In this document: positions 53,678 through 63,043 of the stretch, piece after piece
Numbering within the stretch: the first letter of the stretch is position 1
Layout of the letters: each line of letters begins with the position of its first letter
NCBI GenBank assembly: GCA_025358355.1
Contig: JANYJX010000028.1
Span: 1-64,000 of the forward strand
DNA length: 64,000 nucleotides
Direction: 5' to 3'
Source of the DNA: Actinomycetes bacterium
GTDB lineage: Bacteria; Actinomycetota; Thermoleophilia; Gaiellales; Gaiellaceae
The notes under the pieces: generated by a model
Seen by the model: only the letters and a program-made list of their open reading frames with translations
The model's database searches: none
Told to the model about the DNA's origin: nothing
Program-made: the position numbers and the translations under genes

Positions 53678-54925
53678 CTAGAGCAGCGAGCGGAGGAGCT
53701 CGGCCGTTTCCTCGACCCTCGCCTGCCGCGAGAGCTGGTGGCGGACGTCGGCCGCGAGCTCGATGTCGGCCAAGCCGCCGGCTGAGAAGCGGTCGTGCAA
53801 CTCACGGAGCACAGCGACCAGGCCGTCGACATCGTCCGGGGCGACCACGACGCCGGCGGCCGTCTCGCGGATCAGCTCGGCGGCAGCACCGTCCGGTGGC
53901 ACCGCGGCGAGGATCGGCCGCCCGGCTGCGAGGTACTCGAACACCTTCCCTGAGAGGACGCCTTTGCCGCGACCGCCCGCGTCGGGGATCAGCAGCAGGT
54001 TCGCCTCCGAGTCGCGCTGCAACGCGAGCGAGTGGGCGCGCGGCGCATACGGGATCAGCTCCAGCCGGTCGCCCAGGCCGAGACTTTCGGCCCACTCGCG
54101 GTCGGCCGAACGGAAGTCGCCGAGGAAGCGGGCGACGATGTCCAATCCTGAGTCGTGCAGCGCCTGCAAAAAAGGCCGCGGATCGCGCTTCCCGAAGAAG
54201 CTGCCCGCGTGTGTGATGCGCATGCGCGGCGCGGGCGCGTACTCGAGGCCGGCGAAGTCGTCGAAGTCGCAGCCGTTCGCAATCGTCTCGACAGGGCCAC
54301 GCGGCGAGAAGGCGCGCACCTCATCGGCGATCGCATCTGACACGCACGAGATCGCGTCGGCGCGCCGCGCGACGAACCGCGCGAGACCCCGGTCGACCTT
54401 CTCCTTCGCCCGCACAGCGGCGCTCTCCGACCGGCGATGCGGATGGGCGACGAGCGAGTCGCGCAGGTCGGCAAGCCACTTCGCGCCGGTTGCCTTCTGC
54501 ACCGCGGCGCCCACCAAATGAACCGAGTTCGGCGGCGATGTCGTGATCACGGCGTCGATCCCTTCGGCGCGCGCAATGCGGATCGCGGCAGGAATCGCGG
54601 TCAAGTTCCAGCTCACGTTCTCGTCCGGCACGAGCAGCCGGCGCGACGCGAGCTTGGCATGGGTCGCAAGACGCGGCAGCCCTGCTTTCCCATGCAGTTC
54701 CTCGGCCGGGCGGCGCCCCTTCGGGCCGATGTAGCGCGCGCGATGCACCCAGGCTTGGGTCGGCACGCGCAGTTCCTCATCGCGGTGGATCCACTTCGGG
54801 TCGTCCGGCGCGAGCACGTGTGTCTCGATCCCGAGCGCAGGCAGGAACTGCGCCAACTTGAGGGAGCGCTGCACACCGCCGCCGCCCGCGGGTGGGAAAT
54901 ACAGCGTCACGAGCAGCACCTTCAT
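53678..54925 (-). CDS. GT4 glycosyltransferase
   Basis: 415 residues. MKVLLVTLYFPPAGGGGVQR, VLAPDDPKWIHRDEEL and DAVITTSPPNSVHLVGAAVQ form the acceptor half; ISCVSDAIADEVRAFSPRGP, HAGSFFGKRDPRPFLQALHD, GVLSGKVFEYLAAGRPILAA and AAELIRETAAGVVVAPDDVD the donor half. The GKVFEYLAAGRPIL block is typical of GT4 enzymes related to WbuB and WcaI. Start ATG 54925, 7 bases after TAGCAT. Soluble or peripheral. Confidence 0.87.
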   Translation of the reverse strand: MKVLLVTLYFPPAGGGGVQRSLKLAQFLPALGIETHVLAPDDPKWIHRDEELRVPTQAWVHRARYIGPKGRRPAEELHGKAGLPRLATHAKLASRRLLVPDENVSWNLTAIPAAIRIARAEGIDAVITTSPPNSVHLVGAAVQKATGAKWLADLRDSLVAHPHRRSESAAVRAKEKVDRGLARFVARRADAISCVSDAIADEVRAFSPRGPVETIANGCDFDDFAGLEYAPAPRMRITHAGSFFGKRDPRPFLQALHDSGLDIVARFLGDFRSADREWAESLGLGDRLELIPYAPRAHSLALQRDSEANLLLIPDAGGRGKGVLSGKVFEYLAAGRPILAAVPPDGAAAELIRETAAGVVVAPDDVDGLVAVLRELHDRFSAGGLADIELAADVRHQLSRQARVEETAELLRSLL

Positions 54926-54932
54926 CCTGGCG

Positions 54933-54938
54933 ATGCTA
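54933..54938 (-). promoter_or_regulatory. Leaderless -10 TAGCAT
   Basis: TAGCAT on the minus strand ends 7 bases before ATG 54925 and sets that start; the open frame continues upstream without likely coding sequence. Confidence 0.55.
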
Positions 54939-54986
54939 CTCGCGCCGCGGCGCGCTCCGGCCGGGCGCTCCAGCATGCTTGGGGCG

Positions 54987-56978
54987 ATGGAGACCGACCT
55001 GCCGCGCGCGTTGCGAATCGTCCTGCGGCTGCAGGTCGCGCTGCTCGGCGCGGTGTTTCTCGCGGCAGCGTTGTTCGTCGCGGTCGTGATGCCGTACCGC
55101 TCGTGGGACTCGCTCGCGTTCGGCGGATGGTCGCGCCAGATCGCCGCGGGGAAGTACGTCTTCTCAAACGTGATCGCGACGAGCCTGAACCGGCCGCTCT
55201 TCTACCTCGGCCAGGGGTACGCGTGGCGCTGGTTCGGGTACCACGAGTGGATCGGCCGCTCGCTGAGCGTTGCGTTCGCTGCCGCATTCGTCGTGGGGGT
55301 TTGGCTCGTGGCGCGCCGGCTCGGGAAACGGGACGATCTCTTCCGGACGCTTGCCGTCGCGGTGGCGCTCGCGTCGTCGGTGTTCGCGACCTACGTCGCG
55401 GCGGGGATGACCGACGTGCCGGTGGCTGCGACCTCTGTACTCGCCGCGGCTGCGCTCTGGTCGCGAGCGCCCGAGTGGATTCGCCTGCCGCTCGTCGCGG
55501 TGGCGGCGGCCGCGGCCGGGCTTTCGAAGCCGACCGGTTTCATTGCGCTCGCCGGCATCGCATGCGCGACACCGTTCATCCTCCGCGGATCGGAGGAGCG
55601 CAAGCGGCTGATCCTAGGTCTCGTCGCTCTCGTTGCCGGTATCGCCGCAGCGCTCGCGTACGACGCGGTCGAGGCGCACCGCCTGCACCAATCGCTCTAC
55701 GGCTTCCTCCACGCCGGCAACACCGACTACTACCTCGCGCAGGGAGCGGCGAAGCGTTGGGAGCGGATCGTGCGTGGCGACTGGCTGGGCGACGCCGCGC
55801 GCCTACCTGTCCTCTATGGCCTCGTCTACGGGCTGGCTCGCGTCGCGGGAGCCCGAACGCGGCTAGCCCTCGCAATCGCCGCGCCCGCCGCAATCGGGTG
55901 GTCGATCGCCGGGCCTATCGTCGCCGACGGCGGCAGGCCGTATCCGTTCGCCGGCGGCGTGACCCTCGGCGCGATCGGATTTGTCACGCTGTCGGTGTGC
56001 CTGCTCGCGGCGCCGTTCCTCGGCGCCGAGGACGTGCTTGGCCGGGGTGCCTATACCGCGCTGCTGATCTGGCTCGCGCCCGGGCTTGTGATCGGGCTCG
56101 CGCTCCGCAGCGACGATGTCCGCTTCCTCAGTCCAGCTTGGCCGGCCGCGGTGCTTCTAGCGGGAGCTGCCCTGGCGGTTGTCGGCCGCTCGCTGATGCG
56201 GCTGAATCCGGTGTCCGCCCTCGTCCCGGTGACTGCGCTCACGCTGCTCGTCGTCGCGAACCTCCTGGCAATCGACGGGCTCGGCGCAAACGGCTGGCGC
56301 GGGCTGCGCGACCTCGGCCGATCGGGTTGGAGCGACCAGGCGCAGATCGAGAACTACGCCTTCGGGCCGTTCTCGTACGAGCTCGACCTCGCACGCGCAA
56401 ACGTCGGCCCCGACCAGAAGATCGTGTCGAGCGACGGCAGGCTGAAGTACTTCTTCCCCGGCCAGGTGAACGTCGAATATCCGAAGACCTGCGCTGACGT
56501 AGCCGGCGCGCGTTACTTCGCCCTGCTCACGGGCGGAGAGAGCGCCGATATCGCGGCCCACGTGGTCGGGTCGTCGGCTGATCCGCTGTCGTGGGGGCAA
56601 TGTCCCGGCCTGACGCTCGTCGGTGAGCAGCCTGGGATCTACGCCGTGTTCGTGACGGGCACACCGTCGCGCGCGTCCACGCTGGATGACTGCCATCTGT
56701 CGTCGACGCCCGGCCAGCTGCTTGACGCCGTGTTCCTCGACAACACCACCTACGCAGCTGCCCGCGCGAGACTGAAGGAGGTTGCCGCGGTTGGCTTCGG
56801 CGGCCACCTCGAGCAGACCGGCTGCGCCACATTCCGCGTCGTTGTGGCCGGCGTGCCCAAGCCCGTCGCCGCTCAGGCGGACTTCCGCAGCGAGGCGACG
56901 CGCTCCGGCTTCCGCGTCAAGCTCGTTCCGGCCGTGCGCTACCCGGAGGTTCCGGCCGACGTAGCGGCGATCCGGTAG
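54987..56978 (+). CDS. Polytopic GT-C-like membrane protein
   Basis: 663 residues from ATG 54987 (ATG 54975 is an alternative; a CATGCT box ends 7 bases before 54987). About 11 helices in the first 440 residues. After helix 1: VVMPYRSWDSLAFGGWSRQI, an acidic first loop; AAGMTDVPVAATSVLAAAAL gives a second-loop acid. The C-terminal 220 residues are a soluble outside domain (SWSDQ onward) with several cysteines. Probably transfers a sugar on the outer face. Its 3' end overlaps the convergent gene by 40 bases. Confidence 0.72.
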   Translation: METDLPRALRIVLRLQVALLGAVFLAAALFVAVVMPYRSWDSLAFGGWSRQIAAGKYVFSNVIATSLNRPLFYLGQGYAWRWFGYHEWIGRSLSVAFAAAFVVGVWLVARRLGKRDDLFRTLAVAVALASSVFATYVAAGMTDVPVAATSVLAAAALWSRAPEWIRLPLVAVAAAAAGLSKPTGFIALAGIACATPFILRGSEERKRLILGLVALVAGIAAALAYDAVEAHRLHQSLYGFLHAGNTDYYLAQGAAKRWERIVRGDWLGDAARLPVLYGLVYGLARVAGARTRLALAIAAPAAIGWSIAGPIVADGGRPYPFAGGVTLGAIGFVTLSVCLLAAPFLGAEDVLGRGAYTALLIWLAPGLVIGLALRSDDVRFLSPAWPAAVLLAGAALAVVGRSLMRLNPVSALVPVTALTLLVVANLLAIDGLGANGWRGLRDLGRSGWSDQAQIENYAFGPFSYELDLARANVGPDQKIVSSDGRLKYFFPGQVNVEYPKTCADVAGARYFALLTGGESADIAAHVVGSSADPLSWGQCPGLTLVGEQPGIYAVFVTGTPSRASTLDDCHLSSTPGQLLDAVFLDNTTYAAARARLKEVAAVGFGGHLEQTGCATFRVVVAGVPKPVAAQADFRSEATRSGFRVKLVPAVRYPEVPADVAAIR

Positions 56979-58876
56979 AGCGTGTACCGGCCGTCGCGGT
57001 AAACCATCCGCAACTTGAAGTGCCGAGCTGAGCGCGAGCGATCGACCACCAGCCAGCGCGCACCGCAACGTCTGGGGATCGCGAGGTTGCCAGTGCGGAG
57101 GAAGCTCCTGAGCTCGCGCCGCCGCGCGTACGGGCGATCCAGCTTCGTGTTCGCGACGTGCCCCGGCGGGCCGTTGCACACGTAGAGCGGCGCGTAGGCC
57201 GCGATGCGGTAGCTCGTCTCGAGGTCGGAGTAAACCGCGTCGCCGCCGGGTACGTCTGTCCGGAGCGCGTGGACGAGCCCTGGTGTCAGCGCGTACGCCG
57301 CGTCGGTCCGTACCGGCGACCAGTGCGCGAGACCGTGAATCGCGACCGGCAGAAGGAACAGCGCTGCCGCGAACCCCGCTGGCCGCTCGCGTGGTTCCCG
57401 TAGCCGGAATCCGGCGCCGAGTGCGAGCAGCGCCCCGGCCGCAGCGATCCACGTCGGCCAGCCGGGCAGTCCGCTGCGGAGGCCGGAGCCGAAGTCGCCG
57501 GGGTAGATCAGTTGCAGCGCGATTCCGGCGGCAAGCGCTCCCGGCACGACCCAGCGTTTGGCAAGCCCGGCCAACACCCCGAGCCCTCCCGCGAACGCGA
57601 ACGCGAACGGCAGGAAGCCGGCGAAGCGGCGCGCCTGCGAGAGCGAGACGACGTCGGAGAAGGTCACGAACAGCGGCGAGACAAGTGTCAACGCGAGCAC
57701 AGCGAGCGTCCCCCCGACGACGTACGCGGCCCAGCGCCGGCGAGCCGCTAGCCCTGCAAGCGGGACGAGAAGCAGCGCCGCAATGGCGACGGCGCCTGTC
57801 CGACCGAACAGCTCCGGCCGAAGATGGAAGCTGCGCAGCGACGAGACAACGAGCTGGTCGTGGTACTGGATGACCGCGCGCGCCTTCTCGCCGGCGCCGG
57901 GCGAGACCGACCGTGTGTCGCGCAGGATCGGGTAGAGCCACGCCGCGAACGCGGCAGCCGGCAACGCGAGAGCACCGAGTGCGAGCGTGCCCGAGCGCAT
58001 GTCCTCTCGGGTCCAGGCAAGCCGCACGACCAGGAAGCCGACGAACGGGATCAGCACGAAGAGCGCGTACGTCGGGTGAATGACGACGAGCGCGAACGAC
58101 GCAGCAGCGGTCGAGGCGATGAGACCGCGAGTCGGCGTGCGGATCGTCGCGAAGGCGAGCGCCAGTGCGGCCGGTGCCAGGATCTGGCGCGACACCGTCG
58201 CCGGCAACGCGAGCGAGGTGTACGCACCGCCGTGGCCCGCAGCGAATACGGCAAGCGCTACGGTCGCGCCGGTCGCGGCAGCCGCCGCCCACACGCGGTG
58301 GAACAACGCCCAGCCCGTTTCGTACGACGTCAACAGCGCGAGCGGTGCGAGCACAGTCGACTCGTGCAAGACGACCCGCGCGGGATCGACGCCGGCGACC
58401 TTTGCGACCAGCGCGAGGAACCCGTGCCACAGCGGAAACGCGTACCCCGGGTGGAGCCCACCGTCCGCGAACTCGTCCACACGATGCAGCGACAGGCCGT
58501 CGAGGGACACAAGCTTGCGCACGCGCGCCAGGTGGAACAGACCATCGCCACCGACCTCTCCGGCAACGTGCCACAGCAGCAGGCCGACGATCGCTCCCGC
58601 TACGCCGACAACGAACCAGCCGGGCGCGCGCTCCTTCCCGCCACCGCGCGTGAACGGCACCACCGCCGCGCCGGCGACGAGCAGCAGCACGAGCGTCAGG
58701 GTCAGCGTGCCGCGCACGAAGAACGTCACACCGAGCGCAGCGAACAGGACAACGAACGCCCAGCTCAGCGTTGCCGACGCGCCGCGAACGCCCACGGCTC
58801 GCGCCACGATCCAGCCCGGCGCGAGCACCACCGCCGTGGCAAATGCCAGCCGCAGCAGAAGCAGGATCGAGCTCAT
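56939..58876 (-). CDS. Polytopic membrane protein, GT-C-like
   Basis: 645 residues with about 13 hydrophobic segments. The loop EVGGDGLFHLARVRKLVSLD and DEFADGGLHPGYAFPLWHGF carries acidic and histidine residues as in membrane glycosyltransferases related to DUF6541 or mannosyltransferases. A C-terminal outside domain of about 130 residues (VPGGDAVYSDLETSYRIAAY) ends the protein. Last gene of the operon starting at 63993, ATGA overlap with the GT2 gene. Role in the glycan is inferred from context. Confidence 0.7.
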   Translation of the reverse strand: MSSILLLLRLAFATAVVLAPGWIVARAVGVRGASATLSWAFVVLFAALGVTFFVRGTLTLTLVLLLVAGAAVVPFTRGGGKERAPGWFVVGVAGAIVGLLLWHVAGEVGGDGLFHLARVRKLVSLDGLSLHRVDEFADGGLHPGYAFPLWHGFLALVAKVAGVDPARVVLHESTVLAPLALLTSYETGWALFHRVWAAAAATGATVALAVFAAGHGGAYTSLALPATVSRQILAPAALALAFATIRTPTRGLIASTAAASFALVVIHPTYALFVLIPFVGFLVVRLAWTREDMRSGTLALGALALPAAAFAAWLYPILRDTRSVSPGAGEKARAVIQYHDQLVVSSLRSFHLRPELFGRTGAVAIAALLLVPLAGLAARRRWAAYVVGGTLAVLALTLVSPLFVTFSDVVSLSQARRFAGFLPFAFAFAGGLGVLAGLAKRWVVPGALAAGIALQLIYPGDFGSGLRSGLPGWPTWIAAAGALLALGAGFRLREPRERPAGFAAALFLLPVAIHGLAHWSPVRTDAAYALTPGLVHALRTDVPGGDAVYSDLETSYRIAAYAPLYVCNGPPGHVANTKLDRPYARRRELRSFLRTGNLAIPRRCGARWLVVDRSRSARHFKLRMVYRDGRYTLYRIAATSAGTSG

Positions 58877-59766
58877 CGCTCGAGCAGGCGCGGCACGTCG
58901 CCCGAGCCGAGCCAGGTCGCGGCATCGCTGTACATCCGGCCGCGCTCACTCTGAAACAACCTGCCGCGCGCGACCAGCGCAACCCGCAGCAGCCGTCTGG
59001 CTCGCTCGGCGGAACGCACACCTCGGTGCTTCGCGAGGAAGCGCAAATGGCCGCGAAGGTTCTCGCGATACAGCTGCCCGCCGTGCGACGCGCCGCCGAC
59101 GTGGACGCACTCGGCGCCGGGGTAGAACAGCACCTTCCAGCCCGCCTGCGCAAAGCGGTAGCACCAGTCGGTCTCCTCGCTGAAGAGGAAGAACGCCTCG
59201 TCGAGCTGGCCGACCTCGGCGACCGCCGCGCGCCGAACGAGCAGGCACGCGCCCATCACGAACTCGGCCTCGCGCACCTCGTCGTGGTCGAATCCACCGG
59301 CGTAGAACGCGTTGAGCGCGCGCGACCGCGGCGCGAGCTTGCGCAGGAAGAAGTACTCGGTCGCGAGCCGCCACGGTGTCGGGAAGCCGCGCACCGATCG
59401 CTGCAGCGTCCCGTCCTGGTTCAGTATCCGCGGGCCGATGACTGCGGCATCTGGCCGTGACTCGGCGAACGCGACAAGTCGGTCGAGCGAGCCCTCGGTG
59501 AGCCACGCGTCGGCGTTCAGGATCAGGATGTAGTCAGAGTCGGTGGCCTCCAGGCCGCGATTCCACGCGGCGGCAAGCCCGAGGTTCTCCTGCTCGACGA
59601 CCGCAACCGCCGGGAAGCGCTCTCGCACGAACGCGACCGTCCCGTCGGAGGAGCCGTTGTCGACGACAACCGCGTCGATGCCCGCCACGCTCTCGAGGCA
59701 CTGCTCGAGCCAGGGCAGCGCGTTGTAGGTCGCGACGACAACCGCGGCCGAAGCGTCGTCAGCCAT
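58873..59766 (-). CDS. GT2 glycosyltransferase (rhamnosyltransferase-like)
   Basis: 297 residues. AVVVATYNALPWLEQCLESV, VVVDNGSSDGT, ENLGLAAAWNRGLEAT and ILILNADAWLTEGSLDRLVA (DxD region), then FVMGACLLVRRAAVAEVG and FFLFSEETDWCYRFAQAGWK, typical of WbbL-type rhamnosyltransferases. Start ATG overlaps the upstream gene by 8 bases. No membrane helices. Probably adds a deoxyhexose to the lipid-linked glycan. Confidence 0.87.
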   Translation of the reverse strand: MADDASAAVVVATYNALPWLEQCLESVAGIDAVVVDNGSSDGTVAFVRERFPAVAVVEQENLGLAAAWNRGLEATDSDYILILNADAWLTEGSLDRLVAFAESRPDAAVIGPRILNQDGTLQRSVRGFPTPWRLATEYFFLRKLAPRSRALNAFYAGGFDHDEVREAEFVMGACLLVRRAAVAEVGQLDEAFFLFSEETDWCYRFAQAGWKVLFYPGAECVHVGGASHGGQLYRENLRGHLRFLAKHRGVRSAERARRLLRVALVARGRLFQSERGRMYSDAATWLGSGDVPRLLER

Positions 59767-60730
59767 GCTCGACGTGCGCGCGGGCGCCGCCGCGGAGCCC
59801 TTCCCACAGGAGGATCAGCCCGCCCGGCGTCGCGAGCGCCACGGTGACAAGGAAGAACAGGAACCCCGCGGCGAAGCCCTTGTCGGCGGCGACGCCGGCG
59901 CTGCCGAGGAAGCTGACGAAGAACGCCTCGCGCACCGCAAACCCGTTCAGCGTGAACGGCACCAGCAGCACGAGGAAGAACAGCGGCCCCATCACGTAGT
60001 AGAGGCGCGGCCCGATCTCGATGCCGACGGCGCGCGCCGCCGACCAGATCGCGAGGACGCGAATCGCCTGGACTGCCGTCGTCCATGCGAAGACACCGAG
60101 CAGCAGGCGCGGGTGTCTGCGGAAGTGATGCACACCCTCGTAGAACGCGCGTATGTGCCGCTCGATGCGCAGCGTTCGGAGCAGCGGCCCCGCGCGTGCG
60201 AGGTACGGGCGAACGCCGCGCGCGAAGAACAGGATCATCAGCACGATCGTCCCGATCACGAACGCACCCTCGAGCCAGAGGTACGCACCGACGTGGTAGC
60301 GGCCAACGGCGAGGACGAAGCCGATCGCACCGAGGAGAACCGTTGCTGCCCCGCCGAGCCCGCGCTCGAGCAAGACGATCGCGGTCAGGTCGGCCGTGCG
60401 ACCCTGGTTCCGTCGCGCCGTCTCGAAGATCCTGACGGCGTCGCCGCCGATCGACGTGGGCAGGATCTGCCCGGCTGCGAACGAGACAAAGTACGCGCGT
60501 GCGAGCCACGGGAAGTACTCGTGGATGCCCTGCGCGGCAAGGAGCCACTTCCAGCGAAGCGCCATCGGGAAGACGGTCAACACCATGATCGCGATCGCCA
60601 GTGCGAACCACCACAGGCTCGCGTGGCGCAGCACATCGGCGGTCTTGCCGAGGTCGATCTTCCAGACGAGATACCCGACAGCCAGGCCAGTGAAAAGGAC
60701 CGTGCCGCCGATCCGCAGCGCGCGTCTCAT
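59759..60730 (-). CDS. LPG-synthase-TM / AglD-like integral membrane protein
   Basis: 323 residues, about eight hydrophobic helices. ALRIGGTVLFTGLAVGYLVW, RAYFVSFAAGQILPTSIGGD, AVRIFETARRNQGRTADLTA, LERGLGGAATVLLGAIGFVL and VPFTLNGFAVREAFFVSFLG are the conserved elements of the UPF0104 family. It lacks the soluble aminoacyl-transferase domain of MprF. Relatives near glycan genes are thought to act as lipid or glycolipid flippases. Start 60730 overlaps the aminotransferase stop (ATGA). Confidence 0.85.
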   Translation of the reverse strand: MRRALRIGGTVLFTGLAVGYLVWKIDLGKTADVLRHASLWWFALAIAIMVLTVFPMALRWKWLLAAQGIHEYFPWLARAYFVSFAAGQILPTSIGGDAVRIFETARRNQGRTADLTAIVLLERGLGGAATVLLGAIGFVLAVGRYHVGAYLWLEGAFVIGTIVLMILFFARGVRPYLARAGPLLRTLRIERHIRAFYEGVHHFRRHPRLLLGVFAWTTAVQAIRVLAIWSAARAVGIEIGPRLYYVMGPLFFLVLLVPFTLNGFAVREAFFVSFLGSAGVAADKGFAAGFLFFLVTVALATPGGLILLWEGLRGGARAHVEHG

Positions 60731-61863
60731 GCGGTGAAGCGCTCGTGCACGCGCCGAACGGCGTCGACCGCGTCGAGAATGTCGTCGTCCGAATGTGCGG
60801 GCGAAAGTGGCAGCGACAGCACCTCGTCGCCGGCTTTCTCGGCCTCCGGCAGCGGCGGCTGATCCGGGTAGCGCTCGCGGAACCACGTCAGCGTGTGAAC
60901 CGGCAGGAAGTGGATGCTGGTCGAGATCAGCTCCTCGCTGAGCGCGTGTTGGTACGCGTCGCGGTCGGCCCCGGCGAGCTCAGCGTCGACGCGGATCACG
61001 TAGAGATGCAGCGCGTGGGTGTCTCGTGGATCACGGGTCAGTGGCGTGATGCCGGCGAGGTCGGCGAGCCCCTCGTCGTATAGTCCGAACTGCCGCTCGC
61101 GCGTGACCGCGTGGTCGTCGATCTTGTCGAGCTGAACAAGCGCGATGGCGGCGAGCACGTCGGCGAGATTCGCCTTGAACCCCTGCGTGACCTGGTCGTA
61201 GTGCGAGCCGCCGCCGCGCCGCGTGAGCCGCATGTTGCGGATCGCCTCGGCCACATCGTCGCGGTTCGTCGCGACAAGCCCACCCTCGCCCGCGGCAACG
61301 TTCTTCGTCACGTAGAGCGAGAAGCACGTCGCGTCAGCGATCGAGCCGATCTTGCGGCCGCGGTAGACGCTCTCGAGCGCATGGGCCGAGTCCTCGACGA
61401 TGGGGAAGCCGAGCGCGAGGATCGGGTCGAGGTCGCACGGCTGGCCGGCGATGTCGACCGGCATGATCGCCTTCGTCCGCTCGGTGACGAGCTCGGGAAT
61501 CAGCGCCGTGTCGATATTGAGGTCGCCGGCCCGCACATCGCAGAAGATGGGCCGCGCGCCGCAGTGCTCGATCACGTTCGCGGTCGCCGGCCAGGTGATC
61601 GGCGACGTGATCACCTCGTCGCCCGCGCCGACGCCGAGCGCGAGCAGGGCCAGGTGCATCGCGGCCGTTCCCGAGGTGACGGCCAGCACGTGCTTCGCCT
61701 CGACGTATGCGGCCATCCGCTCCTCGAGCAGGGCGGCTTTCGGGCCTGTCGTCAGCCAGCCAGAGCGGAGCGTTTCCGTGACCGCGGCGATCTCGTCCTC
61801 CCCGATCGCTGGCGGTTGGAAGCCCAGCTGATGTAAACGGCGGGTGCTACGGCGCGTCGGCAT
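60727..61863 (-). CDS. DegT/DnrJ/EryC1 (ArnB-like) sugar aminotransferase
   Basis: 378 residues. PAIGEDEIAAVTETLRSGWL and TTGPKAALLEERMAAY open the family; SGTAAMHLALLALGVGAGDE, IVEDSAHALESVYRGRKIGS and the PLP lysine in FSLYVTKNVAAGEGGLVA are diagnostic. It transfers an amino group to a 4-keto (or 3-keto) nucleotide sugar. Its likely partner is the dehydratase-like SDR at 62995. ATG 61863 overlaps the ATP-grasp stop by 17 bases. Product identity unknown. Confidence 0.92.
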   Translation of the reverse strand: MPTRRSTRRLHQLGFQPPAIGEDEIAAVTETLRSGWLTTGPKAALLEERMAAYVEAKHVLAVTSGTAAMHLALLALGVGAGDEVITSPITWPATANVIEHCGARPIFCDVRAGDLNIDTALIPELVTERTKAIMPVDIAGQPCDLDPILALGFPIVEDSAHALESVYRGRKIGSIADATCFSLYVTKNVAAGEGGLVATNRDDVAEAIRNMRLTRRGGGSHYDQVTQGFKANLADVLAAIALVQLDKIDDHAVTRERQFGLYDEGLADLAGITPLTRDPRDTHALHLYVIRVDAELAGADRDAYQHALSEELISTSIHFLPVHTLTWFRERYPDQPPLPEAEKAGDEVLSLPLSPAHSDDDILDAVDAVRRVHERFTA

Positions 61864-63043
61864 GAACCTCGAAGCGTACGGCCTCTGCCGCACGGCCAGC
61901 GCGGGCGAGCGCATCGTCGCGGCTGTCGCCGACAGCGAGAATCGCGCCGGCGCGATCGGCACCGCGCAGCAGCGGCCCAAAGCGCCACCCCGGGCGACGG
62001 TAGATCCGCACCCAGCGGACACCGCCGACCGCCTCCGCTTCGTCGACGCCGTGCACCGCGCGGAGCACTCCTTCGGCCGGGACGAGGAAGCGCACGACCC
62101 CAGCCGAGGTCCGTTCCGTGAGAGAGACGCGCGACGGCTCTTCCCCCAGCGAGGCCGCAATCGCAAGCCCGTTCAGGTCGACGCCGGTGACTGCCTCGAC
62201 CAGTTCCGCGTCATGCCCACCGCCGAGCCGGGCGGCGAGCTCGATCAAGCGCGGCCCGTCGGGCCCGAGGCGCACCTGCGTATACGTCGGGCCGTTCCGA
62301 ATCCCGAGCGCCTCGGCCGCGCGTCGCGCCGCATCGGCCGCCGCGGCCGCGTCGTTCACGCTCGGCCACACGTGCGCGAGCGCGACGCCGAACGCCGGCG
62401 AATCGGCCGTCAGCCGATCGGTGACCGTGAGCGGCACAAACTCGCCGTCGAATGAGAACGCGTTCACCGTGACCTCGGGCCCGTCGACAAGCTCCTCCGC
62501 CAGATACGCCCCGCTGCGCGACTCCGCGACCGCCGCCTCCACCGCCGCCGCGAGCTCGCCCGCCTCCCGCACGAGCGTCAGCCCGCGCTGACCCTGCCGA
62601 TCGGGCGCCTTCACAACACACGGAATCGACGGCGTCTCGCCCGGCCCGTACATCCGCGGCTGCTCGACGCCGGCTGCCGCGAACCGTTCCCGCTGGCGCA
62701 ACTTCGTCGTCGCGAGCGATGCCGTCTGCGCGTCGATCGGATGAGGCAACCCCATCCGCTCCGCGATGCGCGCCGCCACGCCAACAGGCCAATCCGCGCC
62801 AGGAGACACAATCCCCGCGACCCTCTCCGACCGCGCCAGCCGCTCGACGGCAGCCTCGTCCTCGGTCGAAACGACCGCGCGCTTGTCCGCGAACGCGAAA
62901 CCAACAGCCCCAGGGTCGCGGTCGACCGCGATCACCTCGAGATCGCCGCGCTTGTGCGCAGCCTCGAGCAACCCGAGCTGCGCGGCGCCGGCGCCTAGGA
63001 CGAGAAGACGCGTTCTGCGCGCTGCAGGAGCTCCCGCCACCAC
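61847..63043 (-). CDS. ATP-grasp ligase with N-terminal Rossmann domain
   Basis: 398 residues from GTG 63043 (GTG 63040 equivalent). LLVLGAGAAQLGLLEAAHKR and VIAVDRDPGAVGFAFADKRA open the protein; IVSPGADWPVGVAARIAERM, VVKAPDRQGQRGLTLVREAG and the metal-site PRLIELAARLGGGHDAELVE show an ATP-grasp enzyme of the PurK/carboxylase-like or amino-acid ligase group. It overlaps the SDR gene by 49 bases. Could attach an amino acid or acyl group to the amino sugar made by its neighbours; inferred. Confidence 0.83.
   Translation of the reverse strand: MVAGAPAARRTRLLVLGAGAAQLGLLEAAHKRGDLEVIAVDRDPGAVGFAFADKRAVVSTEDEAAVERLARSERVAGIVSPGADWPVGVAARIAERMGLPHPIDAQTASLATTKLRQRERFAAAGVEQPRMYGPGETPSIPCVVKAPDRQGQRGLTLVREAGELAAAVEAAVAESRSGAYLAEELVDGPEVTVNAFSFDGEFVPLTVTDRLTADSPAFGVALAHVWPSVNDAAAAADAARRAAEALGIRNGPTYTQVRLGPDGPRLIELAARLGGGHDAELVEAVTGVDLNGLAIAASLGEEPSRVSLTERTSAGVVRFLVPAEGVLRAVHGVDEAEAVGGVRWVRIYRRPGWRFGPLLRGADRAGAILAVGDSRDDALARAGRAAEAVRFEVHADAP

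Noticed and set aside
56157-59153. 998-codon open frame on the minus strand
   Set aside because: It runs across the real membrane and GT2 genes in other frames, is arginine/alanine-rich without motifs, and is an artefact of high GC.
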